From a virus: a stretch of 51,885 nucleotides of DNA. The notes under the pieces were generated by a model. It ran no database searches. It had not been told where the DNA came from and worked only from the letters and a program-made list of their open reading frames with translations. Each line of letters begins with the position of its first letter. Position 1 is the first letter of the stretch. The position numbers and the translations under genes are program-made. The DNA lies in IMG/VR virus record IMGVR_UViG_3300035674_000005, positions 1 to 51,885 of that record; one strand, written 5' to 3'. Shown piece by piece: positions 40,563 through 48,701 of this stretch.

Positions 40563-41353
40563 CTCAAAATCCTATCATTTCGCAGTTTAATAAGACCAAT
40601 CTTGACAACATCCTGCATCAATACGCCGCTGCACAACTACCCAACGAGGCGTGTGGCTACATCATACAAGAGGGGAGTGGAGATCTGGCTTTCTTCGGCT
40701 GTCACAATATCCACCCGAATCCTCGATATGGCTTCACGATTGATGCTAAGAACGCAGCACAGGCATCACGATACGGGCGCATCGTAGCCTTGTTTCACTC
40801 TCATACGGCTCTCAATCTGCCTACCTTCTCGCACAAAGACGCTGTGGCATGTGATGCGGGCTCTATTCCCTGGGTCATCATCAAGCTTCCAGAGGGCGAC
40901 ATACAGTGGCTAGAACCGAATCAGCACTTACCACTGCTTGGACGGGAGTTTGTCTGGGGCTCACAAGATTGCTATGGTCTAATACGCGATGTCTACTCTG
41001 ATATCGGCATCCCGCTAAGAGACTATCCCCGTGGCGAGCTCTTTTCCGCTGATGGTCAATTTAGTTGGAACAGCGTACCCGGTTGGAATCTGTATCTTGA
41101 CAACTTTGCTAAAGAGGGTTTTTATCATCTAGACCGCGATGAACCCATGCAGAAGTACGACATCTTGTTGTTGAACATTGGTGCGCCGGCTGGAGTTGCT
41201 AATCACGGGGGCATCGTGATGGAGCCCGAGAGAAACATCTTCTATCAGCATCTACTGGACAGGCTGTCGGAGGCTACTATCTACGGGCATGCTTGGCGGC
41301 AGATGACAGTAGCGAGATTACGACACAAAGACCTAAGCCCGAGGACAAACTGA
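40559..41353 (+). CDS. Tail tip peptidase (lambda K-like): JAB/MPN plus NlpC/P60
   Basis: Length 264 aa. The N-terminal JAB/MPN metalloprotease shows a downstream glutamate-type EACGYI and the zinc motif FHSHTALNLPTFSHKD. The C-terminal NlpC/P60 cysteine peptidase has GSQDCYGLIRDVY (nucleophile C) and ANHGGIVM (histidine). Acts at tail tip assembly and possibly on host peptidoglycan. The ATG at 40559 is set by coupling to the L-like gene; earlier in-frame sequence is a shadow. Confidence 0.93.
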   Translation: MTQNPIISQFNKTNLDNILHQYAAAQLPNEACGYIIQEGSGDLAFFGCHNIHPNPRYGFTIDAKNAAQASRYGRIVALFHSHTALNLPTFSHKDAVACDAGSIPWVIIKLPEGDIQWLEPNQHLPLLGREFVWGSQDCYGLIRDVYSDIGIPLRDYPRGELFSADGQFSWNSVPGWNLYLDNFAKEGFYHLDRDEPMQKYDILLLNIGAPAGVANHGGIVMEPERNIFYQHLLDRLSEATIYGHAWRQMTVARLRHKDLSPRTN

Positions 41354-41946
41354 TGCACATGGCAACCTTGATATTACTCGGTGATGCAGCCGACCGATTC
41401 ACCCGTAAGATCGAGCTGATGATCAACACCCCAGCCGACCTCATCAAAGGGTTGGTGGCTAACTTCGGCGACGCTTTCACCGGCTATATGTACAAGAGCG
41501 AAGAGATGGGGATCGTATGGCGACTGTTGGCAGACACGGAGGATGGGGTGGATGAGATTGGGCTGCATCTGCGTACTGATCGCTGTCGTTTCGTACTAGC
41601 ACCCCAGGTCAGCGGGTCGGGTGGCGGGCTTGGTCGCGTGTTTCTCGGTGGAGCCTTGTTAGTCGGCTCATTCTTTATGCCTGCGTCGATCGGAATCCTG
41701 GGGGCTACGATAACGAGCACCAGCATCGGACTCTTGGGTGCCTCTATGATGCTCGGTGGTCTACACCAAATGCTAAGCAAGCCACCTAAGACGAGCAAAG
41801 AGAAAGAAGAGCGCAAGTCTCAGCTTATCTCAGGGAATATCGAGAACGTACAGCAAGGGCGCTGCGTCCCAGTTCTCTATGGTCGTAAGATGGTAACAGA
41901 CATGATTCCCATATCATACCGATACACAACAGTGAACTTAATATAA
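41353..41946 (+). CDS. Tail assembly protein (lambda I-like)
   Basis: Length 197 aa from ATG 41353, which overlaps the K-like stop. The core has a Gly-rich hydrophobic helix pair (GSFFMPASIGILGA and GLLGASMMLGGL), then NIENVQQGRCVPVLYGR. This last block also appears at the end of lambda I-type proteins before the J gene. Confidence 0.85.
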   Translation: MHMATLILLGDAADRFTRKIELMINTPADLIKGLVANFGDAFTGYMYKSEEMGIVWRLLADTEDGVDEIGLHLRTDRCRFVLAPQVSGSGGGLGRVFLGGALLVGSFFMPASIGILGATITSTSIGLLGASMMLGGLHQMLSKPPKTSKEKEERKSQLISGNIENVQQGRCVPVLYGRKMVTDMIPISYRYTTVNLI

Positions 41947-41975
41947 GTATTTCGACAAGGCGCTTAGGAGTAGGC

Positions 41976-44900
41976 ATGATAGAGGATAGCAGGGACATAT
42001 CTGGGTCGGGAGGTGGTGGAGGCGGGGGCAAGTCTAAGAAGGGTGGAGCATCGGCACCACAAGAAGCCAATGTCAGCCTTCAAAGTCGCGCATATGCAAC
42101 AGCCTTGTTCTTGATCGGCGAGGGAGCCATACAAGGCTCGGTTAACGCTGACTTAGCCAAGAGCATATATATCAACGAGACTCCCCTTAAGAACGCGGAC
42201 AATACATTCAACTTCAACTCGGTCTGGTCAGACATCCGCGTCGGGAATCCAATACAGTCCATGATTCCCCTGACCGGCAGCATGGTCGGTAGTTCCGTGC
42301 GAGTGGACACAAAAGTCACCCAAGCATTCGGTGCCATAACACGGACAATTAGTGACCCTACTGCCACCGCCTATAGCATCCTGGTCTATACGCCTGCTCT
42401 ACGCCACATCACAGACAAGGACATCAAAGGCACCGAGGTCAGATATCGAGTCGAGATATCAACTAACGGCGGTGCATATGTCACTGATTTTGAGGACACG
42501 ATTAGCGGCTACACACCCAGCGGATACGAGCGGACAATCGAACGCTTGTTGCCAGCGGGTACATCGTGGTCGATTAGGATGAGCCGTCTGACCGCCGATA
42601 GCAACAGCAGCAGCCTAAACAACGATCTCTATTGGTCTGCATATACCGCCTTGACTGAGGTTAAGCTGACCTATCCTAACAGCGCCTTGTTTGCTGTCCG
42701 GGTTGCTGCCGATCAGTTCTCTTCTATTCCCAAGTTTGCTATCCATCTTGACGGGAAGATTTGCCTCATCCCTCACAACTACAACCCAACAACCCGGGCT
42801 TACACGGGTAGCTTTAACGGCAGTCTTGTGCCGGGCTATACGAGCAATCCAGCCTGGGTTTTCTACGACCTGGCGACGAACCCCCGCTATGGACTGGGGA
42901 AATATATCCCCGAGACGAGCATGGATGTCTATGCTCTGTATGCAATCGCCCAATATTGTGACGAGTTGGTGCCCAATGGTCGCGGCGGATGGGAGCCCCG
43001 ATTTACCTGCAACATCTATCTCAAAGAAGAAGACGACGCTGCGAATGTCCTGTCCGACCTGGCATCTATCTTTCGTGGCATGACCTATTACGCCGGGGGA
43101 ACAGTGGTCGCTGTCCAAGATAGACCGCGCACACCTGTTCGTATCTTCACCGAGGCTAACGTCATACAGACGACCGACGACGAGGGTCGTATCACTGAGC
43201 CGGCGTTTCGATATAGCGGCTCAGCACAACGAGCGATCCACACTGTAGCCATCGTCTACTGGCAAGATGAGGATGACTTTGGCAGGACTGTCCCCGAGTA
43301 CGTCGATGATCCCGATCAGGTTGTCCGGTTTGGCTACAATCCAATCGAGGTTCGGGGGATAGGCTGTACAAGTAAGAGCCAAGCACGGCGCATCGGTGAG
43401 TGGATATTAAAGAGCGAGAAGGTACGGACACAGACGATTACGTTTAGGGCAGCGGGCGAAGGACTGTTAATGCTGCCCAATGAGGTCATCAAGGTATATG
43501 ACCCGCTCAAAGGAGGCAGTCGTAGGGCAGGGCGTATCGTGTCCGCTACGACCACTAGCATCACCATAGATGCCCCTGTAACCCTGTTGGCTGCTACGAC
43601 ATACACTCTGACTATAATGACCCCTGGAGCCGTCCCTATCACGCGGGTTTTGAACAATGCTCCAGGGACAGGCACAGGGTTGACTTGGGCTAGTCCGCTG
43701 GCTGCCGATCAAGTACCTATGGCGAATCAGGTCTGGGGTATCGAGAGCAGTGACATCATGTCCAGTCTGTGGCAGGTCGTCTCGATAGCGCCACAAGAGG
43801 GTAGCGTCTTCGAGGTCGTTGCGATCGAGTACAGCGACGGGCTCTATGCTTGGGTCGATCGAGATCAGCCGATTCCCGCGCGAGACACGACCACCTTTGA
43901 TGACCCGCGCAACCCACCAAAGCAGCCTCAGAGTCTTGCCGTCGAGCAGAGTCTCTATCAGACCAATGGGGCAAGTGGTGTCAAGACCCGTCTCGATGTC
44001 TCTTGGATGCCCAACCCAACAGCTAATGCGACCTCTCTGTATGAGCTACAGTGGAGAACAGCGGGCGACACAGCTTGGAGGAACAGCATCAGGACTGATC
44101 AGAACACCTACAGCGTCTATGATGCCGTCTATGGCACGTATGAGTTTCGAGTCAGATCGGTCAGCAGTCTTGGTACATACTCGACCTGGGTATATTGGGT
44201 GTTTGCTAACAGTGGTCTGACCGCTGCTCCATCGACACCGACCGGCTTCAATGGCAACGCGGTGGACAATTTCGCTACTTTGCGCTGGGATACATCGTCC
44301 GATCTTGATGTCCGTGTCGGTGGCAAGTTTACCATCAAGCACACACGGAAGACGGATGGGGCAACATGGGCGGACGGTGAGGTGATGGCTGAGGTCGGTG
44401 GCTCAACGACGGTGGCTCAAGTGCCGTTGCGATCGGGCACCTATCTCATCAAGGCGGTGGATAGCAGTGGATACGAGAGCATCAACCCCGCTACTGTGAT
44501 CATGGAGAACGTTGGGGAGATCGTAATCTACAACGTTGTGCAGACGATCGACGAGTCGGCTAACGGATGGACGGGCACCAAGACCAATACGATATACAAT
44601 ACCGGGGCGCTCAAGATACTGACGAGCGGCTATTTCGACAGTACAGCCGGCAACTTTGACTCGGCAGCGGGCAACTTTGATGTGTACGGCGGTGCGGTTA
44701 CTATCTTCTCGCCGGGTACGTATGACTTTGCTGCTCCGGTCGATCTGGGTGAGGTCTTCTCGTCTAAGATTACCGTCGCTATGGAAGCGGTGGTGGTGGA
44801 CGAGAGCCAGCTCTTTGATGTTCAGCCGGGCAATTTCGACGATCGTGCTGGGCTGTTCGAGGGCGCTCAGGTTACCGGAGCCACTGCCACCTTATATGTC

Positions 44901-45293
44901 TCGACCTCGCAGGACAATATTGTATGGTCAGCTTATACGCCGGTGACAGCAGCGGACTATCGAGCAAGGGCGTTCAAGTTCCGTCTGATCCTAGATAGCA
45001 ACGGGACTAACTACAACGTCTATGTCTACAGTCTCAAAGTGGTCATCGATATGCCAGATAGGGTGGAGGGCAATGTACAGACTATACCGGCGGCGGCGAC
45101 AGTCATTAGCTTCAATCCGAGGTTTAAAGCCACGCCCGCGATTGGGGTCACTATACAGAATGGCGCATCAGGCGACTATGCAACGGTATCGGGGGAATCA
45201 GCAACAGGATTTACAATAGTAGTTAAGAATAGCGCTAACACAGCGATTTCTAGGACAGTCTCTTGGATAGCTAAAGGATACGGCAGGGGCTAA
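41976..45293 (+). CDS. Central tail tip / host specificity protein (lambda J-like, 1105 aa)
   Basis: The N-terminal 600 residues match lambda J: a Gly/Lys-rich start, ALFLIGEGAIQGSV, SIYINETPLKN, RMSRLTADSNSS, and YDLATNPRYGLGKYIPE. Fibronectin-III-type domains follow (about 640-810). A variable C-terminus (about 810-1105) contains GNFDSAAGNFDVYGG-type repeats and probably contacts the receptor. ATG after TTAGGAG. Confidence 0.93.
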   Translation: MIEDSRDISGSGGGGGGGKSKKGGASAPQEANVSLQSRAYATALFLIGEGAIQGSVNADLAKSIYINETPLKNADNTFNFNSVWSDIRVGNPIQSMIPLTGSMVGSSVRVDTKVTQAFGAITRTISDPTATAYSILVYTPALRHITDKDIKGTEVRYRVEISTNGGAYVTDFEDTISGYTPSGYERTIERLLPAGTSWSIRMSRLTADSNSSSLNNDLYWSAYTALTEVKLTYPNSALFAVRVAADQFSSIPKFAIHLDGKICLIPHNYNPTTRAYTGSFNGSLVPGYTSNPAWVFYDLATNPRYGLGKYIPETSMDVYALYAIAQYCDELVPNGRGGWEPRFTCNIYLKEEDDAANVLSDLASIFRGMTYYAGGTVVAVQDRPRTPVRIFTEANVIQTTDDEGRITEPAFRYSGSAQRAIHTVAIVYWQDEDDFGRTVPEYVDDPDQVVRFGYNPIEVRGIGCTSKSQARRIGEWILKSEKVRTQTITFRAAGEGLLMLPNEVIKVYDPLKGGSRRAGRIVSATTTSITIDAPVTLLAATTYTLTIMTPGAVPITRVLNNAPGTGTGLTWASPLAADQVPMANQVWGIESSDIMSSLWQVVSIAPQEGSVFEVVAIEYSDGLYAWVDRDQPIPARDTTTFDDPRNPPKQPQSLAVEQSLYQTNGASGVKTRLDVSWMPNPTANATSLYELQWRTAGDTAWRNSIRTDQNTYSVYDAVYGTYEFRVRSVSSLGTYSTWVYWVFANSGLTAAPSTPTGFNGNAVDNFATLRWDTSSDLDVRVGGKFTIKHTRKTDGATWADGEVMAEVGGSTTVAQVPLRSGTYLIKAVDSSGYESINPATVIMENVGEIVIYNVVQTIDESANGWTGTKTNTIYNTGALKILTSGYFDSTAGNFDSAAGNFDVYGGAVTIFSPGTYDFAAPVDLGEVFSSKITVAMEAVVVDESQLFDVQPGNFDDRAGLFEGAQVTGATATLYVSTSQDNIVWSAYTPVTAADYRARAFKFRLILDSNGTNYNVYVYSLKVVIDMPDRVEGNVQTIPAAATVISFNPRFKATPAIGVTIQNGASGDYATVSGESATGFTIVVKNSANTAISRTVSWIAKGYGRG

Positions 45294-45320
45294 AATCAAT
45301 CTTATAGTAGGAGTTAGTTT

Positions 45321-45857
45321 GTGAGTACACACGATTACACAGTAGACAACCAGGGCTTTCCGTCTTTCAGAGCGGATATGAACGGTGCCTTACAAGCCCT
45401 AGCATCGACCAATTTCTCTGCCACCGCTCCAACCGTCACGTTTCCGGGAATGTTGTGGGGAGACTCCGTAGCCAATCAGCTTAAGGTTAGAAACGCAGCT
45501 AACTCGGGTTGGGTGGTACTACTTAATCTTAATGAGGACTTTGGCGGTAACCAGTCCCTGAAGAGCACGGAGGGTTGGTCATCTCAGCCTAGTGGTATCC
45601 TATATCAGTGGTGTTCCGCGTCCTTTACGATCTCCGGTAACGCCAACACCTTCTATGACTACGCGATCACGTTCCCCAAGGCATTCTCTACTGTCTATCG
45701 GGTCTATATCACGCCACATACGTCCCTCTACATTGACCGGGTTGTAGGACTTAAGAGCTGGACGACGACCACTTGTACTGTCTCGGTTGCTCATACCGCA
45801 GCCAACTTTACGAGCCTTAACATGCAGATTGGTGTCTGGGCGGTCGGACTAGAGTAG
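45321..45857 (+). CDS. Tail fibre tip protein (178 aa)
   Basis: The N-terminal part has the common phage fibre motif: FRADMNGALQALASTNF, then WGDSVANQLKVRNAANSGW. The C-terminal beta domain resembles gp53-like fibre ends (DYAITFPKAFSTVYRVYITP). GTG start after TAGGAG. Last gene of the plus-strand tail operon. Confidence 0.82.
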   Translation: MSTHDYTVDNQGFPSFRADMNGALQALASTNFSATAPTVTFPGMLWGDSVANQLKVRNAANSGWVVLLNLNEDFGGNQSLKSTEGWSSQPSGILYQWCSASFTISGNANTFYDYAITFPKAFSTVYRVYITPHTSLYIDRVVGLKSWTTTTCTVSVAHTAANFTSLNMQIGVWAVGLE

Positions 45858-45863
45858 CCCATT

Positions 45864-45885
45864 AAAAAACCCCTATTTCTAGGGG
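45864..45885 (-). terminator. Intrinsic terminator between convergent operons
   Basis: CCCCTA and TAGGGG pair around a four-base loop. On the minus strand the stem is followed by TTTTTT. On the plus strand the T run is absent, so it mainly serves the minus operon, although the stem may also slow plus-strand transcription from the tail genes. Confidence 0.75.
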
Positions 45886-45894
45886 TCGTTGCTC

Positions 45895-46116
45895 TTATGG
45901 GTCTATCTCTACGCCATCGGTCTTGTAGTAGACGTACCCGGCTTTAAGAAGTAGTTGCATTGTCCTGTAGCCGTCCGATCCTCCGGGTATCTGATAGTTG
46001 CTCATAGCCAACGGATGGGTCTTGTAGCTGCTCCACATGCCCTTGGTGCTGTCGTCGCGATAGTAGAGATGCGCCTGTGATGTTTGGGGATTCATCGCCC
46101 ACTTAATCTCTTTCAT
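45895..46116 (-). CDS. Small protein of unknown function (73 aa)
   Basis: Contains QTSQAHLYYRDDSTKGMW and GGSDGYRTMQLLLKAGY. Its start overlaps the upstream gene's stop by 14 bases. No domain. Last gene of the minus-strand small-gene block. Confidence 0.65.
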   Translation of the reverse strand: MKEIKWAMNPQTSQAHLYYRDDSTKGMWSSYKTHPLAMSNYQIPGGSDGYRTMQLLLKAGYVYYKTDGVEIDP

Positions 46117-46321
46117 GTTCTAGACTCTCCATTATTCGTGTTGCCCAGCCTTGTAACATTTGCTCTTTGGTGAACTCTCTTAGATTGATGGCGTAATTAA
46201 ACAGTTCTATACACATATTCTTCATCCCTTCTCGATTTAGCGTGTCGATGTGCTGTAGGAACGCCTCTTTCTCTGCTACCAACGCCATCTTAGCTTTTAG
46301 GGTTCTAAAGTCGCTGTCCAT
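46103..46321 (-). CDS. Small helical protein of unknown function (72 aa)
   Basis: Starts MDSDFRTLKAKMALVAEKEA and is helical to the end. Overlaps neighbours at both ends by 14 and 25 bases. Confidence 0.65.
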   Translation of the reverse strand: MDSDFRTLKAKMALVAEKEAFLQHIDTLNREGMKNMCIELFNYAINLREFTKEQMLQGWATRIMESLEHERD

Positions 46322-46605
46322 GTTAAGTCCTTTAGTGATATCGGCTCGTGATAGCCGTCTCTTATTGTCCAGTAAAAACGCTCTCCGATCATTCCCTCTC
46401 CACCTTCTCCCACGAGCATAACTAGGTAGCTGTGGTAGTATTGGTATCCACTGCGCCCGCCTTCTTGTTTGTTAGGCTGAAACTGAAACGCGGCTTCCGG
46501 GTCGTAATAGAGGCGACAAAGTGGATAGGATAAGATCTCGTACTCAAATTGCCGCCCTGGTGAGAGAACTGTGTCTCCCGGTTTATATCTCTTTGCTAGC
46601 TTCAT
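46297..46605 (-). CDS. Small protein with SH3-like start (102 aa)
   Basis: KLAKRYKPGDTVLSPGRQFEYEI opens like a small beta barrel with a KxGD turn. Rest is mixed with a YYHSYLVMLVGEGG segment. No confident family. Confidence 0.65.
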   Translation of the reverse strand: MKLAKRYKPGDTVLSPGRQFEYEILSYPLCRLYYDPEAAFQFQPNKQEGGRSGYQYYHSYLVMLVGEGGEGMIGERFYWTIRDGYHEPISLKDLTWTATLEP

Positions 46606-46627
46606 TTGGATGGGTCTTAAGGTGCCG

Positions 46628-46684
46628 TTAGAACAACATCATCAGGATAAGTAGGATAATCACCACCAGCATCAATGTACTCAT
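46628..46684 (-). CDS. Micro-peptide, one membrane helix (18 aa)
   Basis: MSTLMLVVIILLILMMLF, a peptide consisting almost entirely of one hydrophobic helix. Its ATG overlaps the stop of the preceding 28-aa peptide as ATGA, which supports translation. Function unknown; could be a membrane toxin or lysis modulator. Confidence 0.5.
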   Translation of the reverse strand: MSTLMLVVIILLILMMLF

Positions 46685-46767
46685 AGTTCGGCTCCATCTA
46701 GGATTAGTAGTGTGACGGCGATGCAGAGGTAGAAAAATAGCATCGAGTAAAGGGCTATGTTAGTCAT
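46681..46767 (-). CDS. Micro-peptide, one membrane helix (28 aa)
   Basis: MTNIALYSMLFFYLCIAVTL and eight more residues: one helix with a short acidic end (DGAEL). It overlaps the end of the 59-aa gene (ATGACTAA) and the start of the 18-aa peptide. Confidence 0.5.
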   Translation of the reverse strand: MTNIALYSMLFFYLCIAVTLLILDGAEL

Positions 46768-46939
46768 CATCGCGCTTGTCCATGTGATTAAATATCTTGT
46801 AAATCAGAGAGACGACCGACAACCCCATCACGATACCGGAGATAAGTAGGGATAGCAGTGCTTGTATGACCATACTCCCTATTCTATCTAGTATCCGTTG
46901 TATGGTCTGCTTGCCCCGCCGTATCGCGTCGACTCCCAT
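46760..46939 (-). CDS. Small membrane protein (59 aa)
   Basis: Begins MGVDAIRRGKQTIQRI after GGAGG and AGAGGG. A basic amphipathic N-terminus, one membrane helix (VIQALLSLLISGIVMGLSVV) and an acidic end (DKRDDD). The start at 46939 overlaps the 47-aa gene by 52 bases in another frame. Confidence 0.6.
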   Translation of the reverse strand: MGVDAIRRGKQTIQRILDRIGSMVIQALLSLLISGIVMGLSVVSLIYKIFNHMDKRDDD

Positions 46940-47031
46940 GATCCCTCTTGTCCTCCACCACTCATCACACTTATCAATGTCCAGGGTAGTACTATGATTA
47001 GGAACACAAAGATTAGCTCGCTGATTTTCAT
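46888..47031 (-). CDS. Small membrane peptide with Gly-rich tail (47 aa)
   Basis: MKISELIFVFLIIVLPWTLI forms a signal- or membrane-type helix. The tail SGGGQEGSWESTRYGG is polar. It overlaps the 39-aa gene as ATGA. The 52-base overlap with the downstream gene means that stretch is read in two frames. Confidence 0.5.
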   Translation of the reverse strand: MKISELIFVFLIIVLPWTLISVMSGGGQEGSWESTRYGGASRPYNGY

Positions 47032-47147
47032 GGCTTCTTGTAGGTGAGTGCAAAGGTGATTACTAGTAGACCGGGAATCAGACCGAGGTAGCAGGCGATG
47101 GCTACGATGATCTCGTTCATAGCGGGGTCGATGGTAGCTAGTGGCAT
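47028..47147 (-). CDS. Small membrane peptide (39 aa)
   Basis: MPLATIDPAMNEIIVAIACY then LGLIPGLLVITFAL, ending TYKKP. GGAGACAAG precedes the ATG. Coupled to the next gene by ATGA. Confidence 0.55.
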   Translation of the reverse strand: MPLATIDPAMNEIIVAIACYLGLIPGLLVITFALTYKKP

Positions 47148-47242
47148 GACTTGTCTCCTATCAGATAAAGGGGGATTAGGCAAAACTGACCCATTGTAAA
47201 ACCGAGAACATAGCTAAAGAGTAGGAATAGTTCGCTGTCCAT
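47138..47242 (-). CDS. Small membrane peptide (34 aa)
   Basis: MDSELFLLFSYVLGFTMGQF then CLIPLYLIGDKSCH. GGAGAATGAT precedes the ATG. It starts two bases after the upstream gene's stop and overlaps the next start by ten bases. Confidence 0.55.
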   Translation of the reverse strand: MDSELFLLFSYVLGFTMGQFCLIPLYLIGDKSCH

Positions 47243-47243
47243 A

Positions 47244-47429
47244 TCATTCTCCAAGCAGTCTAAGTACGAAAACGTAAACAAGAAAGGGGGCACCTACAAA
47301 GATTATTGAACCGAAAAGTATGATGCCCGCGTCAACCAATACCATGGGATCTGTAAACAAGAAGTACAATGCAACGCTCATTATTACGGTTGTGGTTGTA
47401 CCTGCTACGATCTGCTTAATAGTACTCAT
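47244..47429 (-). CDS. Small two-helix membrane protein (61 aa)
   Basis: Two hydrophobic helices (TTTTVIMSVALYFLF, then AGIILFGSIIFVGAPFLVYV) with a basic N-terminus. Holin-like size and topology, but away from the endolysin. Overlaps the secreted-protein gene upstream by 14 bases. Confidence 0.65.
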   Translation of the reverse strand: MSTIKQIVAGTTTTVIMSVALYFLFTDPMVLVDAGIILFGSIIFVGAPFLVYVFVLRLLGE

Positions 47430-47880
47430 GTGGTTGTCTCTGATAGATGACTTCTCCTGGAACCGGCTCCCCTGTTAGCATCTCGTGCGTCCGGGGATAT
47501 CGTGTCGTCTCTGGATCCTCGTTAGCGTGCTGCTTGACGAGATTGGTGAACTTGTGCTCATAGGCAGGGCATCGTGACGGGGCTTGGTTAAAGAGGTTGC
47601 GATACACGTCGTTGAACTCAACTGGTATGCCGCCTGGTGTCATCAGCATCTCTTCTATCGAGACATCGATCGCCATATCTAATCCAGCCGTACCACCTGC
47701 CATCGCTACGTTACATAGCGCCTGCATCACATCCTCTGCTGCTTTACGTGCTTTTGCCTCCTGGATATAGTCTGTTCTATCCGGTGTTGCTTCTGGTTGG
47801 CGATTGGTCGTTGGATATGCCAGAGCCGGCGTGCTTATCATGACTGCTGATGCTAAGACTGAGGCGATTTGCTTAATCAT
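47416..47880 (-). CDS. Secreted protein of unknown function (154 aa)
   Basis: Clear signal peptide (IKQIASVLASAVMISTPALA, cut after ALA-Y). The mature part has a pair of cysteines (ALCNVA, SRCPAY) and ends in YQRQPHEYY. AAGGAG precedes the ATG. Exported phage proteins of this type may act in superinfection exclusion or envelope modification. Confidence 0.8.
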   Translation of the reverse strand: MIKQIASVLASAVMISTPALAYPTTNRQPEATPDRTDYIQEAKARKAAEDVMQALCNVAMAGGTAGLDMAIDVSIEEMLMTPGGIPVEFNDVYRNLFNQAPSRCPAYEHKFTNLVKQHANEDPETTRYPRTHEMLTGEPVPGEVIYQRQPHEYY

Positions 47881-47893
47881 ATTGGCTCCTTAT

Positions 47894-48298
47894 TTATCTA
47901 TCCTCTGCTGGCATGTAGATGCGGTAGCCCACGTTCTCAAGCGATGTTAGTACTTTGGTTCTGTGGGCTGAGCAAAGATATTGTGTGGATCGGTCTAGGA
48001 TCGTAGCCCAGATAACTCGGGCGTTGCGATTGACTTGCTCTGTCTTTGCGGGATCGATGTACATGACAGCCCCTACTAGCCTGTCCGAGTCAACACCCTC
48101 ATCTAGTGCTTGACAGACTGACAGACTATCGGCTTTGATGCTGGTATCTGATGGTTGCCAAGAAGCGTTGTTGAAAGCTAGATCCTGTTTGACGGTTTGT
48201 ACATAATCCTCTACTGTCATCGGCTGCTCGTGGTGTGCTAGAGCTGGCATTGGAATCAGTGTTGTTGCTGCGATTAGTGCGACTAGTAGGCGTTTCAT
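47894..48298 (-). CDS. Secreted DUF732-like protein (134 aa)
   Basis: Signal peptide KRLLVALIAATTLIPMPALA. The mature part has a DUF732-like pattern with two cysteines: SVCQALDEGVDSDRLVGAV and TQYLCSAHRTKV. First gene after the conserved minus-strand promoter. DUF732 has no known activity. Similarity is judged by pattern only. Confidence 0.75.
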   Translation of the reverse strand: MKRLLVALIAATTLIPMPALAHHEQPMTVEDYVQTVKQDLAFNNASWQPSDTSIKADSLSVCQALDEGVDSDRLVGAVMYIDPAKTEQVNRNARVIWATILDRSTQYLCSAHRTKVLTSLENVGYRIYMPAEDR

Positions 48299-48325
48299 GT
48301 CTCTTCTCTCTCTCTCTACTCTTCT

Positions 48326-48357
48326 AATATAACATGTGGTTATTCGCGTGTGGTTAA
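48326..48357 (-). promoter_or_regulatory. Conserved phage promoter with operator, minus strand
   Basis: On the minus strand: TTAACC, ACACGC-GAATAACC-ACATGT, then TATATT, in the same spacing as the 13.5 and 15.1 kb promoters, followed by AGAAGAGTAGAGAG, identical to the 15.1 kb copy. The right arm is degenerate. It drives the secreted and micro-membrane genes. Confidence 0.72.
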
Positions 48358-48360
48358 GTG

Positions 48361-48597
48361 TTACATTTCTTCAACAATCAGATAAGCCCTCCAACATACA
48401 ACTCCTTCACCCATCGCAATGGAACAGTCAGTGTCCTCTTCGCCTATTGCTTGTATCCTGTATTGTCTCCCATCCGTGATATGTGCAGAAGCCCTTAAGA
48501 CTAGGTGCCTCTTGGCGCGTCTTTTTAACTGTGCAACTAAATCAGGAGTCTTTTCTTCGTTTTCCTTATACCAATGAGCGACTTCGTGGAACATCAT
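48361..48597 (-). CDS. Small protein with HEVAH motif (78 aa)
   Basis: Starts MMFHEVAHWYKENEEKTP after AGAGGTG. The HEVAH sequence at residues 4-8 is a zinc-protease-type HExxH, but the protein is short and lacks a third ligand at the usual spacing, so chance is likely. The C-terminal half is beta-rich (RQYRIQAIGEED, then GEGVVCWRAYLIV). Confidence 0.65.
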   Translation of the reverse strand: MMFHEVAHWYKENEEKTPDLVAQLKRRAKRHLVLRASAHITDGRQYRIQAIGEEDTDCSIAMGEGVVCWRAYLIVEEM

Positions 48598-48622
48598 ACC
48601 TAACACCTCTTAGAAACAGTGC

Positions 48623-48697
48623 TCACCAACCTTTTGTCAATTCGTTGTAAATACCGAGCAATATTACCACCAGCATGATTCCGATTAAAGCCCACAT
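48623..48697 (-). CDS. Micro-peptide, one membrane helix (24 aa)
   Basis: MWALIGIMLVVILLGIYNEL followed by TKGW. AAAGGT lies upstream. It fills most of the gap between the 82-aa and 78-aa genes and resembles the other micro-peptides at 46.6-47.2 kb. Confidence 0.5.
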   Translation of the reverse strand: MWALIGIMLVVILLGIYNELTKGW

Positions 48698-48701
48698 ATT
48701 T

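Noticed and set aside
48577-48597. HExxH (HEVAH) zinc-protease motif in the 78-residue protein
   Set aside because: The protein is very short, the motif is at the extreme N-terminus and no third zinc ligand follows at a usual distance. Chance occurrence is more likely.
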